Positions 31,064 to 43,975 of a DNA stretch of 64,000 nt are shown here, one piece after another (positions within the stretch are counted from its first letter, which is position 1; each line of letters begins with the position of its first letter). The stretch spans positions 12,448,717-12,512,716 of the forward strand of contig OY727098.1 in NCBI GenBank assembly GCA_963402885.1, given 5' to 3'. This DNA is from Antedon bifida (lineage: Eukaryota; Echinodermata; Crinoidea; Comatulida; Antedonidae). The translations under genes were made by a program, and so were the position numbers. The notes under the pieces are model-generated. The model was not told the DNA's origin. It made no database searches and saw only the letters and a list, made by a program, of their open reading frames with translations.

Positions 31064-33413
31064 TTTTAAAAGGTTTGAAAATAGATATAACATAACGTTT
31101 GTTAACGTTCTGATTGATATACTTGTTTTTAATAGTGTTACCATATCAATTTGTCAGGCTGTTGCACCTAAGGGCGCGTTTATACAACACGCTATTACAC
31201 GCATATTCAACACGCCTACGAGAAGTGTGTTCTATAACATCGAAGAGATTCCGTGTAATGAGATTTTAATTGCAAAAAAGGCTACTTGGCTGAATCCTAA
31301 CATTTTGTGGATTCCCGGTTGCTGTTATTATTATAAATAATAGTGTAATTTGATATTTGGGCTACAATAGTCTATAGATTATAGCATGGATTAATTAGTT
31401 TAAACTAATTGATACATGGTTATATACTACAAGTTGATCAATTTGGAAATGTTTGCAATATTAAAAGTGTAATTTGATATTTGGGCTACAATAGTCTATA
31501 GCATGTATTAATTAGTTTAAACTAATTGATTCCGTAAATCTTCTAATTGTAACCCTGGGTTATTATTTTTTGATTGCTTTTTAGGGTGGGTTACTATTAG
31601 AAGTGGGGGAGGGGGAGGGGGATTACTATTGGAGTAGTGGGTTATTATTACTAATCTTAAATTAGGCACCTGAAAATAGTAAGGCACCTGAAAATAGTAA
31701 CCTTCCGGTCAGCAAATCATAGAAAATTAATAAAACAGTACGAATAAATACATTTGTTTGAACTTTATTTTATAAACTCAAAAACACTCAGTCCTCTCGA
31801 GATCAACATGCATTATCTCCTTATTTTCAAAATATTGCTGCATAATAAACGACCAGTCTTAATGTCATTTTTTCAATAGTTTTTGTGACTCTAATAATAA
31901 CCTCCCCCATGGGTTACTAGTAGTAGTAGTGGGTTATTATTATAGAAGGGGGGTTACTATTAGAGTGTGGGTTACTATTAGAATTGACGGTACATGGTAT
32001 AATACAAGCTGATCAATTTGGAAATGTTCACAATATTAAAGTGTAATTTATTAAGTTATTCAGTGATTAAATATTTCAAAGTATTTCAGCTAGAATGTCA
32101 ATGTTTCTAATTTATTTTTCTTTACATTATGATCATTTATTTATACATAAAAATCATCACATATAAGACAAGAACAATTGTCCTGTAATTGATCCTGCTG
32201 GAGATAGATTTCATACATGTTAAAAACGTCAAATGTTTTTAAAAAAATTACCGGTATGAATATGAAAATATGAAGCACAATTAGTATAGTATGTTCCTTA
32301 AGAAAATTCTTAAAATTAATACTGTAACAGATTGAAATTAGGAACTATCCAGTGTATGTTAGATTCAATTAATAGTATTCCTAACACAGTACATTACTGT
32401 AGCAGCTTTGAGCGAGTAGCCAGATTTCTAATTCTTACATGATTGTACAGTAGAACAAATCATCAATAAAATAATCCAATACTTTTACTGGATTTGGACA
32501 TCAGATGAATCTCTGATGAATCTAAAGATGTTAAAAACCACATGGACAATTGTTATTTAAATATTTTCAACGTCATGACAATACAAATTACATATTTAGA
32601 ATATGACCTCAACTAAGAACAATATAGCCATAGAAAATGAGAAAAACTGCAACCAGCAACACATCAGACACTAGGCCTATATGAAAAGGAAAAAGACATT
32701 ATTAACATAACTCTTTTGGGATCATTTCAGCCACCAGTTATTGCGGCCGTCAGTTATGCCAGTACATGTTTTTTTTATTTATTTTACATGTGCCAATAAG
32801 TATGTGTGATTTTTATAAATAAAGTTGTTTTGTTTCCGTTTTGGTTTTATTCTGCAAATTGTGGTTTTTTAAATGTTGGAAATTAGTTTATTTATTATTA
32901 GTTACCATTACCAATATTAATAATTAATATTCATTTTATCGATAACAGGATTATGGTTTCTGTATCAAGTTATAAACTCCAAGTGCATAAGAAATGAAGA
33001 AGTACAATTAAAAAAACGGGAAATATTGTGTTTATGAGATGAGCCTTGTTGTTTGGGGTATCATGTATAATAATGATATGCAGAAATAAGAAAAGACGTA
33101 AACAAAAGAAATATACGATTAATTATTATAATTAATCATTAAAACTAGATGTTAGATTAGTAAAATTTGTTTTGTATTAAGACACATTGATTAGTATTTA
33201 TCGGCTGTTTAATAATTAATTAATATTTACTATATTCATAAAAACATTGCGCGGCTGATACTTGACTAGATACTAAACTAGTTTAATGGCCATTTAGTTC
33301 TGTGTTTATTTATGGCTATTTGGAGGCCTCCTTTTGTTTGGTGCGCATACAAAAGTGGGCCCGATCATCCGTTTAACACCCATACGCGAATCCTGGGCGA
33401 ATATCTACTAGGC
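31064..33413. other. Noncoding part of the left arm
   Basis: No gene seen. It contains a 124 bp direct repeat (GTGTAATTTGATATTTGGGC at 31343 and 31467), several GGGTTACTATTAG motifs around G-rich tracts (31580-31990) and two copies of GGCACCTGAAAATAGTAA (31665-31700). The remainder is AT-rich. Confidence 0.6.
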
Positions 33414-34076
33414 CTATTTTAGGCCTACCTAGCTAGGCTTAGGCTAGGGCCTAGCCTAAGAAAGATAAGCTAAATAGGCCTAGCTAGGCCCCTAGGTTAG
33501 TTATTTTATTTTGGCCCTAATTAATAGCGATATACAGTACTATGCGGCGACTATAATAGGCTAGGCCTAACCTTTTAGCTTAGCTGACTAGGCCTATGCA
33601 ACTAGTTTTTAAAATTGGTACCAACTCACCTCACGCCCAGCCAGGCGGCAAAGGCCGCATCGCTTAGACCTTCTAGTCCTAGAATAGAAGACACCGACAA
33701 CAAATTAAAAGACATGCCTCTTTAGGACCTAGAATTATTTATAAATTTGGTGAAACAGAATTTAACCATTTAATTATTTTGTTTTATATAAATTGTAGCC
33801 TTAAGGATTGACAGAAAATAAACTTAGATAGGGGTCAATCGGTTGATTTTACTTCCCTCTTTTTAGAATAAAATGGCCTTAAGAGTAATAATAAACTCCC
33901 CTTAGCACAGCGATTGTGGTATGAAAACGTTAAGGGGAAAGACAAAAAGGGTTATATCTGCCATTTTACCTACAAAATAAAAAAAAAAGTTTGTATCGTA
34001 ATTGGAATCATTAACATATATGTTGAAACGCAAAAAAGAATATATTTAGCCGATATTTTGGTTTAAAACGGTTGGA
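33414..34076. repeat. AGGCCTA-rich stretch and unassigned sequence
   Basis: 33414-33600 is dense in the self-complementary word TAGGCC/GGCCTA. The rest is AT-rich with no gene that I can support. Confidence 0.55.
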
Positions 34077-35280
34077 ATACCATCTTTCCCACTACACCTG
34101 TACAAACCCATTTGCATAACAACGCCGACATACCACCAACGATGAGATATAAATTCTTTTCTAAACACGTAACGAAGAGAACTATAATTCCTTTTTTTCT
34201 GACATTCAATTGTTAGTCATTCGCGGCGGTCAACGCGCCACACTGTTGAATGTTGATGTTGTTAATCTTTTACATTATATTATCCTAAATTAACCTGACT
34301 CTCTAAATATCTCTCTTTCAAAATAAAAGAAAAGCATTTTATATTTATTTTAAAAAAAAGAAATCCGTAGAGATTCGAACCCCAGCCAGTAGAGCTGAGA
34401 GAATTCAATCCAAACGATAGTTACTAGAGCACTACCCGTAATAAAAGGTGACAATAGTATAGTCTTATACGCGCTTCATATTACGTCATTCTAATCGTTA
34501 CGTCATAAATTTGCATATTCATGACGTAATTTTGAGGAAACGAATCTAGTTTTAACCTTGCTATTAACCAGAGGGCCGGATAGCTCAGTTGGTAGAGCGT
34601 CGTGGAACACGATTATCGTGGGTTCAAACCCCATGCCGGTCGGTGGAAACGAGTTAAAGCTATGCGAGCTTCTGTGTTTGGGGTTCACAGATTTAAACGT
34701 CCCCCTTTCCACCACACATTATGAGGCAATAAAATCAAAGCATCTGATGTGTGGTACCCCCAAGGCTGTGAGAGAGCCTTACCGTGCTAGAGGCAAGGGA
34801 GCACACCATCATTTTTTTTGGCTTCCCGCCTCTTTCCGATCTCGTAAATTTTATGTTTGGCGCCCTCAATTTTAAGAACACCTAAGTTATGTCAGAAAAT
34901 TAGGAACAAATAAATAGAAATGTGTAAAGATGCCGATGCCTAGCCTGGCTAGTGTATTCTCTCTATTTATTTAAATACATATGCATTATTGTAATAAATA
35001 ATTTCACAATTTCTGTGTGAATTATTAACTTTGAACAAACGAACATTATTCCAAACCATGTACTACATTTTACTGTGTTTGATCATGAATAAATGAAATG
35101 AATTAAGTGAATAATTGATCATGAGAAATCAAAACAACTGATACAATGAATTAAATGATGAACAACAGCAGCCATCCAACCAACCCATTGATTGCTAATC
35201 CTATACAAATATTGATCAGTTGGTATGCGGTGCGTTATTATGCAAATGAGTTGGTGCAGGTGTAGTGGGGAAGATGGTAT
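34077..35280. mobile_element. Candidate DNA element with 60 bp imperfect inverted ends
   Basis: The ends ATACCATCTTTCCCACTACA (34077) and its inverted counterpart ending at 35280 match over about 60 bp with several differences and both include TTTGCATAA. TA flanks both sides, compatible with but not proof of a mariner-type duplication. No transposase is present. A 50 bp segment (GCGGTCAACGCGCCACACTG at about 34225) is repeated directly just outside the right end (about 35290), so the boundaries may be more complex. A SINE lies inside. Confidence 0.4.
34572..34875 (+). mobile_element. tRNA-derived SINE
   Basis: The head carries RNA polymerase III promoter boxes: box A TAGCTCAGTTGG at 34581-34592 and box B GGTTCAAACCC at 34621-34631, with tRNA-like acceptor and T arms. 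The anticodon stem does not pair in the right register and position 33 is not U, so it is not a functional tRNA gene. A body of about 230 bp with internal inverted segments follows, to about 34875. The 3' end and target duplication are not clear. Confidence 0.62.
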
Positions 35281-35396
35281 AGTTATTCATTGCGGTCAAC
35301 ACGCCACACTGTTGAATGTTGATATTGTTGATTATTCAAATCTTGTAAGAAAAACTATTTCTCCGGGCGGGAACCTAGCAGATCCCCTCATTTAGT

Positions 35397-35945
35397 TTGA
35401 AAGAAATCTCGAAAAGAAATCCATCTGGAAAAGATCTACACACATGTTCTAGCTATTACAAATCCATTATAAAAATAATACCATTTATAATGCAAATGGC
35501 GAATGTAAAAAAAAAACAGACGTTAAGGCGAAATCGCAAAATTATATTTGTTGACAAATGTTATGGACATTTTAATTCACGTTCATTCCCGTGATATAGT
35601 ATAGTTTAAACTACACACTGTTCTAGCTATTCCAAATCCAGTATAAATTATAATACCATTTATAATGCGATGTAGGCCTAGGCCTAGGCCTAAATGGCGA
35701 ATGTTAAAAAAACAGACGTTAAGGCGAAATAGTAAAATTATATTTGTTGACAAATTTTATTGAAATTTTAATTCACGACTGCTTTAATCTCACTCTTCCC
35801 TGATATAGTGTAGTCAAAACTACTATCACACGTGTTCTAGCTATTCTAAATCCACTAAAAAATAATAATACCATTTATAATTTGCAATGTAAATGGCGAA
35901 TGTTAAAAAAACAGACGTTAAGGCGAAATAGTAAAAAGAGCTGTC
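35397..35945. repeat. Tandem repeat, three units of about 177-213 bp
   Basis: Units share TGTTCTAGCTATT, AATACCATTTATAATG, AATGGCGAATGT and CAGACGTTAAGGCGAAAT, starting near 35443, 35619 and 35833. The middle unit contains an 18 bp insertion made of three AGGCCT words at about 35672-35689. Confidence 0.8.
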
Positions 35946-36817
35946 CCCAATTAAACGAGGGGTTCTACTATAATATAAATGTAGGCCTACACTATAATAG
36001 CTTATGAGAAGAAAAATTTACTACACAAATGTTATAATGTAAAAGAAAAATACTAGTATCAAGTTTTTTTTTTTAATAACTTAGGCGCACTTTTAGTAAA
36101 AAAAATGTTGTAAATGTATATTAGAACCATAGGCATCATATTTTGAAAAATAAAAAATGTCCAGATCCTCTAAAATTCTAGTAAATTACCCAATTTTTAT
36201 ACTAAAGATAAATAAATACATATAGAATTATTGTACCAAATTTGAACAAAATTGAAGTTGGTTAAGTATTTTTCCACGATGGTTTTTGAATGATGTTTTT
36301 ACAGTTTTATTTTATCCAAATAATACTAAATTTCTATCACTAATAAAAATCTAACTTTTCGATATACTGTATTACAATTTTGGAATTAAATACTCTTTTA
36401 TGAGTGGAACACACTTATGCTATTAAATATTAAAATGTAATGTAATTATTAGTCATTAATTAGATATTACTTAACTTTTTTCCCCGTTATTTGAAACCTA
36501 CGCGAAATAATAAGAGAGGACGCTGTTTTACTGGTAATAGATATGGTTATTATGTGTTGTATTCTTCCGCTCGAGTATTCTTTAACCCCACAGACTACAT
36601 CGCCCAGATAAATAGCGAGATCCTAAATATTTTTGTATTCTTATATACTATAGGAAAGATGATTCCATTTTGCTAAAGGAACCTTTAGAAATACAATAGC
36701 TTTATTTATTTGCAGTTTATTCAACAAGAAACGGAAACTAAATATCTAAATAAATAAAGTATAGACATAATGAATTAAATTAATAAGTACTTTTAGTACG
36801 AGAAAATGTATTATCAA
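35946..36817. other. AT-rich unassigned sequence
   Basis: No gene, RNA or clear repeat recognised. The short open frames are not supported by splice or motif evidence. Confidence 0.5.
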
Positions 36818-36871
36818 TGGGCAAAATGTGTAGCATTGATGCCATAAAAAATAAATTGACGAGTATCGGTA

Positions 36872-36879
36872 AATATGTA
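36872..36879 (+). other. Empty target site of the foldback transposon
   Basis: A single AATATGTA (TACATATT on the other strand) with flanks matching both sides of the foldback insertion at 59004-63939. It shows the uninserted state. Confidence 0.9.
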
Positions 36880-36964
36880 GGCTTAGCCCGTGGTTCACTG
36901 TAGCGGAGGAAATTCACTTTAGCTGCGTATCTTTATTACCACAACGCGAGAGAAAAAAGTGTGG

Positions 36965-37620
36965 GCCTAGGCCTAGGCCTATTTAAGTGTTTTTTTTGCA
37001 CGAACCTCCTGCGGGGAAGTTTGATTTCGGCCTAGCTGGCCTATCCGTTGTATTGTATTGTATAGCAATACACTTTTTATACTTAGCTAGGCCTAGGCCC
37101 CTAGCTAGTAGTTTTTTTATTGGAATGTGGAAGGAGCTTTGGATACAAATTGTTTTTTTTAAGGTAAAGTGGTTGCAACAATAGAATAGGCCTACTAGGG
37201 CTAGGCCTAGGCCTAATCATAATAATAGGCCTAGGCCTAGTATTAGCTCTAGGCCTACTAGGCCTATAGTCTATTATAGCTCTAGGCCTAGTTAGGCTAG
37301 CTAGGTCTATATGACAGATCTGTTTTCTTCTTCTTTCTTTTATGGGAATGGGTTAGGCCTATAAGGCCTAGCTAGGCTAGGCCTAGGCCCCTAGTATTAT
37401 TACTATACAGGCTATATCGTTAGTCTAGTATCAAGCTAGCCTAGGCCGAAGACCCTATATTCAATTAGGCCTAGCTTAGATATCAATTGGTTTTTCTGTT
37501 GACAGCTTTCATTCTAAAAACTAGGAAATGTAATTTTGGTTTAAGGTTTATTTTTTTTAGGCCCAGCAGGCTAGCCTACATGCTGGGACCTATCATCCTA
37601 GTATTGGCCTAGCCTATATA
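36965..37620. repeat. AGGCCTA-rich block
   Basis: Many runs of the hexamer TAGGCC and related CTAG/GGCCTA words. It is noncoding and has an inverted counterpart at about 57900-58600. Confidence 0.75.
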
Positions 37621-37977
37621 CCAATACCTAATAAATACAGTACAATCTATCCGCATGTCCTATATTAAACACCAAACCAAAGACTATTCAGGGTTATATG
37701 TAACAAATACGATGTAAATAGGCCTATATGCTTTTTATAAATCAACTTCAGTTCCAAAAAGTCAATATTTATATAGTTAAAAACAAGGAATATTTAAATA
37801 ACGCTAACTGTTACGCCGTACACATCTTTTGATCGATTCAATAAGCAATATTTTATAATTCGAGATCTGTGCTGACTTGTCTGTGTTCTTGGGTGATTCT
37901 TCAGACAAGACATAAAGTTGTTGGTCACTGTCTGTACGACCTAATAATTAATAATTAATTAAAAAATTAGTAGAATT

Positions 37978-38108
37978 GTTATTGTTTCTTCAGAAGAAAA
38001 AAATCTCAAAATGGCCAACAGAAGACGACTGGATATGTGTTTTGAAGCATCACATATTAGAAGACAAGACCCAGATGGACATTTACTGTATTCTATTTGA
38101 AGGAAAAG
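37978..38108 (+). pseudogene. Candidate exon upstream of copy 2
   Basis: After TTTCTTCAG an open segment encodes ISKWPTEDDWICVLKHHILE and continues to LFEGK before a gtaatc donor in phase 1. The inverted copy (about 57460-57560) has the tryptophan codon changed to a stop (TGG to TGA), so at least that copy is broken. It may be an exon of the fibrocystin-L-like gene; the assignment is weak. Confidence 0.35.
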
Positions 38109-38629
38109 GTAATCTTATAATAGGCTTACTAATATTTTATGCAGTGTAGTGAAATTCAGGCATCACTGCATCAGTGGAAAATTCAGAATGTTAACACCAG
38201 ACCATGATTTACTGGCTAATTGTTAAAAAGTGATATATTGTGATATATGCAGTAGTTATTTGAAAAAAACCATAAATCATTAATTAAAAATACTGTTGCA
38301 GCCAATGGCGCAATTGCAGATAATTCTTCTTTTTATAAAAAAAAGTGCAAAAAAGAATTATAAGGCTTCCATTTCAGCAGGGCTTGATTTTTGTTTTTGT
38401 TGTGACTAGCCCACTGGGCAAGATAACTTAACTTAATTATATTAAGCCTATAGTTTAAGTAAATGCTAAATTAAATTATAAATAAACAACTATAAAATAA
38501 AATTATTTTTAATTTACACTAAAATATGTTTTAATGTTAATAATAAATTAAGTACAAAGTACTGTAAAATATTTCATCCCAATTGTTAATTAACTTAATC
38601 AACGGGTAAGTATAATGTTCCCTTAGGTT

Positions 38630-41600
38630 GCTTTCTTGGATATTAGAGAAGTTACTGTAGAAGGTCCAGCGGTTGTATACATTTCATAATGGCTTCAGTC
38701 CTTCTATCGGGATGTTTGGTACTTCAGGACTAACAATTCAGGATAATGTAATTCACCACACAGTTGGAGCAGGTAAGCAATGCCAAAATACTTCTCTTTC
38801 CCTTATATAGTAACTTACATTTTAGATTAATCTGCTGTTCTGTCTTTCCTGGTACATATCAAGACCGCTACAATGCTGAGGATATATCGTGGCCAGCAGG
38901 TATTGAAATTGAGAGCTCCAGAGATGTCATCCTACAAGACAACACTGTGGTAGGCTCTGAGATGGTGCTGTACCATGTCAGTGGGGAGATTGTGACGTTG
39001 AAAGTCAATGGAGCAACAACGAAGGCCATACTTCTTTGCACGGTGTTCATGACGAGGGATGGTCAGAGAGACTGCACACAGATTGCCAATTTCTTCATCT
39101 GGAAGAATTGGGATTATGGAGTCTTTTTCCAAATTTCGAGTTCCGTTGTAAATGACTGATCTTGTTCTTGCTGACAACAACATCGGGGTGATGCCATTTG
39201 TTGTCATTGAGCCATCTTCTCTTAGTCATGAAGCTGTTGATAAGTATGTGTGAGAATGGACGTTTATAATTGGTACAAGCCTGTTCTTTGATTGCGATGA
39301 GTTACAGGTAGGTTCAGTAAGATTTAACATTAAATAGCATGTTACAAACCGAATACTGTATATATGTAAAAATCATAATGAATGAAACAATGTTAATGAC
39401 GATGAAATAAAAGTGGGAAACCAAAAAAAAAAAAAAGAAATTCATTTTAAAAGATGTTTTTTTTTTTTTCTGTATTTCAATTTTTATTATATTTTCATTT
39501 TGGGGAACTCTATTTTGCATTCTGTCAAATAAAATCAATGTATAGATATTATACAGTATATGCATACTTGACTTTCACTCGAAAGGAAATTTGTCAAAGG
39601 ACTTTCTTACTCTTCTACCTCCTTTTTCTTAACGTGTACTGATAATGCCATTCCATTGTGTAATCAGTTACGTAATTTATAAATTCTGATTAAAATATTA
39701 CATTTTTCCATTAACATTTTCATGTAAATATTTCAGAATCAACCGGAGAATGCAGGTCAAAGTGCAAAACAGCGTGCACCTCGTCCAGAGAACGGAAATG
39801 CTGGATTCCTGTGGGCAAATTTCATGTAATGGTGCTCAATTTTTTCAATTTCATGGTATACATAATTACCCAGCTATTGCTGGAAGCACAAGATTGCAAG
39901 GTATGTAAAAGCATGACATAATCTGGTCCTTACTTGGACAAACCTAGTCCTTACTTCGACAAACCAACAACTGCCATTGTTTGAGTTCTATTGCAGGAAA
40001 CGCATACTCATACTGTTTACACATGAAGCTGAATGCTTATAGGTACAAAGAAGGTAGCAGTCAGAGACAAGAACAGGGTTTACATACATATACCTAATTT
40101 AGGGTAAGTACTAATAGTATTTATCCTATATATCTACAGACCGCTTGCATTTATCCAAGTTACGTTATTGTAAATCATTGTGTATCTTTACTTGCTAATT
40201 GCATTATTCTCATCAACCTAGTACACTTTCTGTACCTACAATACTTTTCATTTAATCTTAACACTACAGTAAAGTTAAAAAGACCCCCTTCCCTACGTTT
40301 TTTAGATCTAATTTAAGGTCACAAACTACAATTAATGTAAAAATAAATATTATATGGTAACTTTTTTGTCTTTAAATGGTTAAAAATGTGAAAAATAAGT
40401 TGATTCTTGTAATTTTAGTGGCCCGCTATAAATCCCAAAATGCATTGCGTGCGGATTGATATTTTTGTTTTTCTTCTGTAATTCACCCACTTTTTGATTG
40501 ATCGTGAGGCCAAAACAAATGGAAGACTCATAAATTTTCACCGAAAATACCAGGTTTTCCCCATTTTGTATCAACGGAGTCTGGCAAATATAGAAAGACA
40601 ATTAATGCAGCAACTATACAACGTCAGGCTAGGTTTATAACTAGCATACGATATTCGTACGTTACCGATGTTTACCGGCTAGGCCTACAAAACTCAGCCT
40701 AGCTAGGCTAGACCTAAAGACTGCCCACGAGAGGTCATTCGCCGCGAGCTACATAGGTAGTGCATTGTTTCTCACTTTTTATCATAATTTACCATAAAAC
40801 GTACATTTAAGACAAGGAATGACCTTGTTTAATGTTTTTAAAGTAATATATATGTATTATTTTTACAAAACGTCACAAATTGAAGGGAAGGGGTCTTCAA
40901 TCCTTCTGAGTGCGTGGAGATGGATTGTGATGCATTTAAGAATGCAATGATCAGAGACGAAGATGGTGGAATTCTAGTAGGATCACGGCCTGGTTATGTT
41001 ATTCCTGATTCTGCATACGAGTGGGATAGAGATCCGAGACGTGGACTTAGAATTATAGGATTATAGAATTTCAAACATGATGGTTACAGACATCAATGGT
41101 AGTAAAATCTTTTATCTATTCTGCTCTTTTCATTAAGGTTTCATTGGTACAGAAGACTGCATATGGCATGAATCTTGGCAGGCTTTTGAATGCTATGACT
41201 AAGATTACGCTATGTTGATTATTGAAAGTCTTGATCCTGACACAAGAATTACGACGTCTTCACCAATCGTCATTGTGTCTAACGGTTATGTTGATTTGAT
41301 CAATGGACCACAAGATCACGGCTGGTGTCATGGGTACACATGTCAAGAGCGCATCAGCACATTTATGTCTATCGTTGCAATTGGAGAGACTTATGAGATG
41401 TATATGAGAGTTCAACGAATCCTCAAACGTTATGACTTCATTTCCTGAACACAGCTCCAGATCAGAAAATAGTTGTCGGCATCTGGTATGCCAATCCTCA
41501 ACGCTTAGATGTGTACCATCAAGGTCACTATGTCATGCTAAATAACAGGCAGCTGGATGGAGATATGTTCATATGGGTTCCAGAAGATCCAAATAGACCA

Positions 41601-42660
41601 GACGATCAGTTCATGACTCCAGCATTTATGGCGAGAACTATTTTGATCGCGATTGGCAGACTCTTTGGATACTTATACGTGGTAGTCATCACTACACCGG
41701 TTATAATGGTTGGCGTTGGTGTGGCTTCTATTAAGTATCACATAATCTATCCAGATTTCTTCTTTTTTCAGTTTTATATGTTTAGAAATGAGTTGAATTT
41801 TATTTCATTGCCTATTCTTTTAATACTTTGTACGAGAGTCTTGAAGTTGAGGTTATTAGCAATGACCGATCCTTCTCCCCCAGCCGAAGACCCAACAAGG
41901 GGTGTGAGAGCAACAAATACAACAGGAGGTCCAAGTACAGGCAATAAAACGTAAGTCACATTTAAGAAGTAATGAGTTGAAGTAGAGTTTTCTGTAGAGT
42001 TACTGTAGTAAAGAACTGGCTTGTATCGTCTTGTCCAAAGTCTTAAATTGTATTCTCATGTGTGGCTTGTAACGAACATAACCATAATGCCTATATCATT
42101 ACAAAACAACATAACTAATTGGTTCACAGGTATTCTGAGAAGCAAGCTGAAGAAGAGGCATCTAGTGACCCAGGAGTAGAAACCATCTATCAATTCTCAA
42201 GCACAATGAGTATACGTTTACAACGGCTGATGCTATTTGAGATTCAACCTTGCATCTCTATATTGGATACCAGTGTAGATTTAACACAATTCTTTCTAAA
42301 CTCCAATATAGGCTATCAAGCTGTGGTAATACACCATAGGTTTGATACAAATATTCTACAAAAAAAAAAGGAATTATTCAATGATTTTTACAGGGTGAAA
42401 TTGTGCAAAATCTGGGACATTCTTCACATCCATGGAAAATGCCCAGGAGTATCTGATGCAGAGCTCGTCAGCAACAACACTGTAGATATAATCCATGGCT
42501 GGGCCAACTTCACTGATCTTGCCATTAATCTGTCAGGAAGTGGTTACTTCTTTAAATTCAGCATTGTTTATTCCAACTCATCCACGCTAGAAGGTATCAA
42601 CTCAACAGAGTTTTCTGTCATTGAGGGTGTTTTCCACATATCAATCGCAGATCAACACTA
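38630..42660 (+). pseudogene. Fibrocystin-L (PKHD1L1)-like copy 2
   Basis: Exon-like blocks in order: about 38630-38772 (AFLDI, FHNGFSP, GLTIQDNVIHHTVGAG, donor gtaagc); about 38826-39160 (TYQDRYNAEDISWPAGIEIE, VILQDNTVVGSEMVLYHVSG); 39170-39245; 39737-39900 (NQPENAGQSAK, IHNYPAIAGSTRLQ); 40910-41066 (DCDAFKNAMIRDEDGGILVG, YEWDRDPRRGL); 41141-41450 (MLIIESLDPDTR, VDLINGPQDHGWC, GYTCQERIST); 41455-41740 (WVPEDPN, TTPVIMV); 42129-42660 (YSEKQAEEEAS, HGWANFTDLAINLSGSG). The order and the right-handed-beta-helix-like repeats fit the G8/PbH1 region of fibrocystin-L. Breaks include lost exon ends near 41735 and 41826, a fused short deletion at about 40040, frameshifts, and loss of the donor at 42659. 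Not functional as read. Confidence 0.6.
40278..40905. mobile_element. Candidate MITE-like intron segment
   Basis: Short imperfect inverted ends (AGACCCCCTTCCCT at about 40289 and the inverse of AGGGAAGGGGTCT at about 40886) bound an intron segment of copy 2. It is also present in the inverted arm (54620-55240). A 73-codon minus-strand frame lies inside, open in both arms but without recognisable features. Confidence 0.3.
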
Positions 42661-43740
42661 AAAGTTGTTGAGAAATTTGATGTTCAGTTTAATCTAATTG
42701 AAGATTTTACAATGGATATTGCAGAACATCTGGATTCTAAGGTTGGTGATTTTTTAATTAATTATATGTCATTTTCAAATTGTCAATGCAGTTTTTCTCT
42801 CTAATTAACTATCCATCTTCTATTTAATACTGCATTATAATTCTAAAATCACCATCAATTGTAGACTAGTGTATCCAATCTAAGAGCAACTTCTTTTTGA
42901 AGACTACAGTCCATTTCAAATTTTCAATGCAGGTCTCCCTCTATTTAACCCACTACCTTCTATTAATACTTCCCCCTACCCCAATTTTAAAAGCATCTTC
43001 AATTGTAGACTACCGTATCCACTCTAAGAGCAACAAACGTTACTGTTACCATGAATAGGTATAATAAGTTTAATTTATCCACGTCACGGAGGCCCAGATC
43101 AACACAGGGTTGCTCTTCCCAGCTTCTCGAACTTCACTAAATTCTTATTGGATGCTACACACACAGCTGATCCTCTCAATTTAAGATGCAGGCGAGCATG
43201 TTCATACATGCATACATACTGTACATTAATTAAACAAATATCCAGTCAAATGTGTGTACAACAGGGTCATTGTTTAGAAATTGAGCAACGCATTGCTTTT
43301 TCAACCTTTGACATCCATTGACAGTTTTTATTTGAGCACCCACAGAGAAGGTACCTTAAGTTAAAATGTCAGACTATGCGAATGAATCTAAGGAAGAAGA
43401 GTGCTAGCAGTGGATCTAATCAACTATTGTAAGTATTAAGCCTAAGAAATAAATATTTAGAATATTTATTCTTTGTGTTGAAGTATACAGTGCCAGTAAC
43501 TACTGTTTATGTGTACACTAAACTGTTTGCCAGTCCAAACTTCTAGCATTCTCTTTATTTGCCTTCTTTCCTTCTTTGGAAACTTAAGATTATATAATCG
43601 TTGGGAAAACTAACATTATCAGCTCTATCACTCATTATTTCTGGTCATTAATGGTGATGATTTTTATATTTTTAATAAACAATTTATTGAATCATGGCAA
43701 TGATTGTTATTAGATTGAGAGAAAATAATTATAAATAGAC
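42661..43740. other. Downstream flank of copy 2
   Basis: Homology to copy 1 continues to about 43035, including the two roughly 130 bp direct repeats. The rest is AT-rich with no gene seen. Confidence 0.55.
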
Positions 43741-43975
43741 CACCATGGTTCCTTAGGCAGGATGCTTTACTCTCATTGCCTTATTCTTCGGATGAGATGT
43801 AAAGCCGTGGTAAAGAACGTGGTACACTGTTTGAAAAAAGTAGGGGATTGTCTCCCGGTGTGCTGATCTGGTAGGCGCTGCACTGCTGGCTGTCGAGGGT
43901 CCGTGGAGGGCCTAATCCGAATTTCCTCAGTTTCCAGTAAAGATTGAGGACCAGAATAATACATTATAATAACAC
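43741..43975 (+). repeat. SINE-like or other dispersed repeat segment
   Basis: A GC-richer stretch containing GGCAGGATGCTTTACTCTCA, TTCGGATGAGATGTAAAGCC and a pair of short inverted GC-rich segments. The GGATGAGACGTTAAACCGAGGTCC-type word is, from memory, common in the tails of SINEs and other dispersed repeats of marine invertebrates. I cannot name the family. Confidence 0.35.

Larger units (their letters stand above)
27869..33413 (+). repeat. Inverted duplication, left arm, block 1
   Basis: Matches 54306-49033 in reverse orientation over about 5.4 kb with only scattered differences. It covers the downstream fibrocystin-L-like exons, the micro-exon array, a 200 bp palindromic element and noncoding sequence to the CTACTAGGC boundary at 33413. 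Confidence 0.93.
36818..41210 (+). repeat. Inverted duplication, left arm, block 2
   Basis: Matches 54307-59003 plus 63940-64000 in reverse orientation. In the right arm a foldback element interrupts the match and about 320 bp (58600-58925) has no counterpart here. It covers AGGCCTA-rich sequence and the upstream exons of fibrocystin-L-like copy 2. Confidence 0.92.

Noticed and set aside
34572..34645. Functional tRNA gene
   Set aside because: The acceptor and T arms fit, but the anticodon stem does not pair in the normal register and position 33 is not U. It is treated as a SINE head.
39400..39480. Processed pseudogene with poly(A) tail
   Set aside because: The A/T homopolymers lie within an intron shared by all paralogous copies and there is no adjoining spliced coding sequence.
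40380..40601. 73-codon minus-strand gene conserved in both arms
   Set aside because: It is open in both arms, but the arms are almost identical overall, so this is not evidence of selection. It lies within a candidate MITE and shows no recognisable domain.
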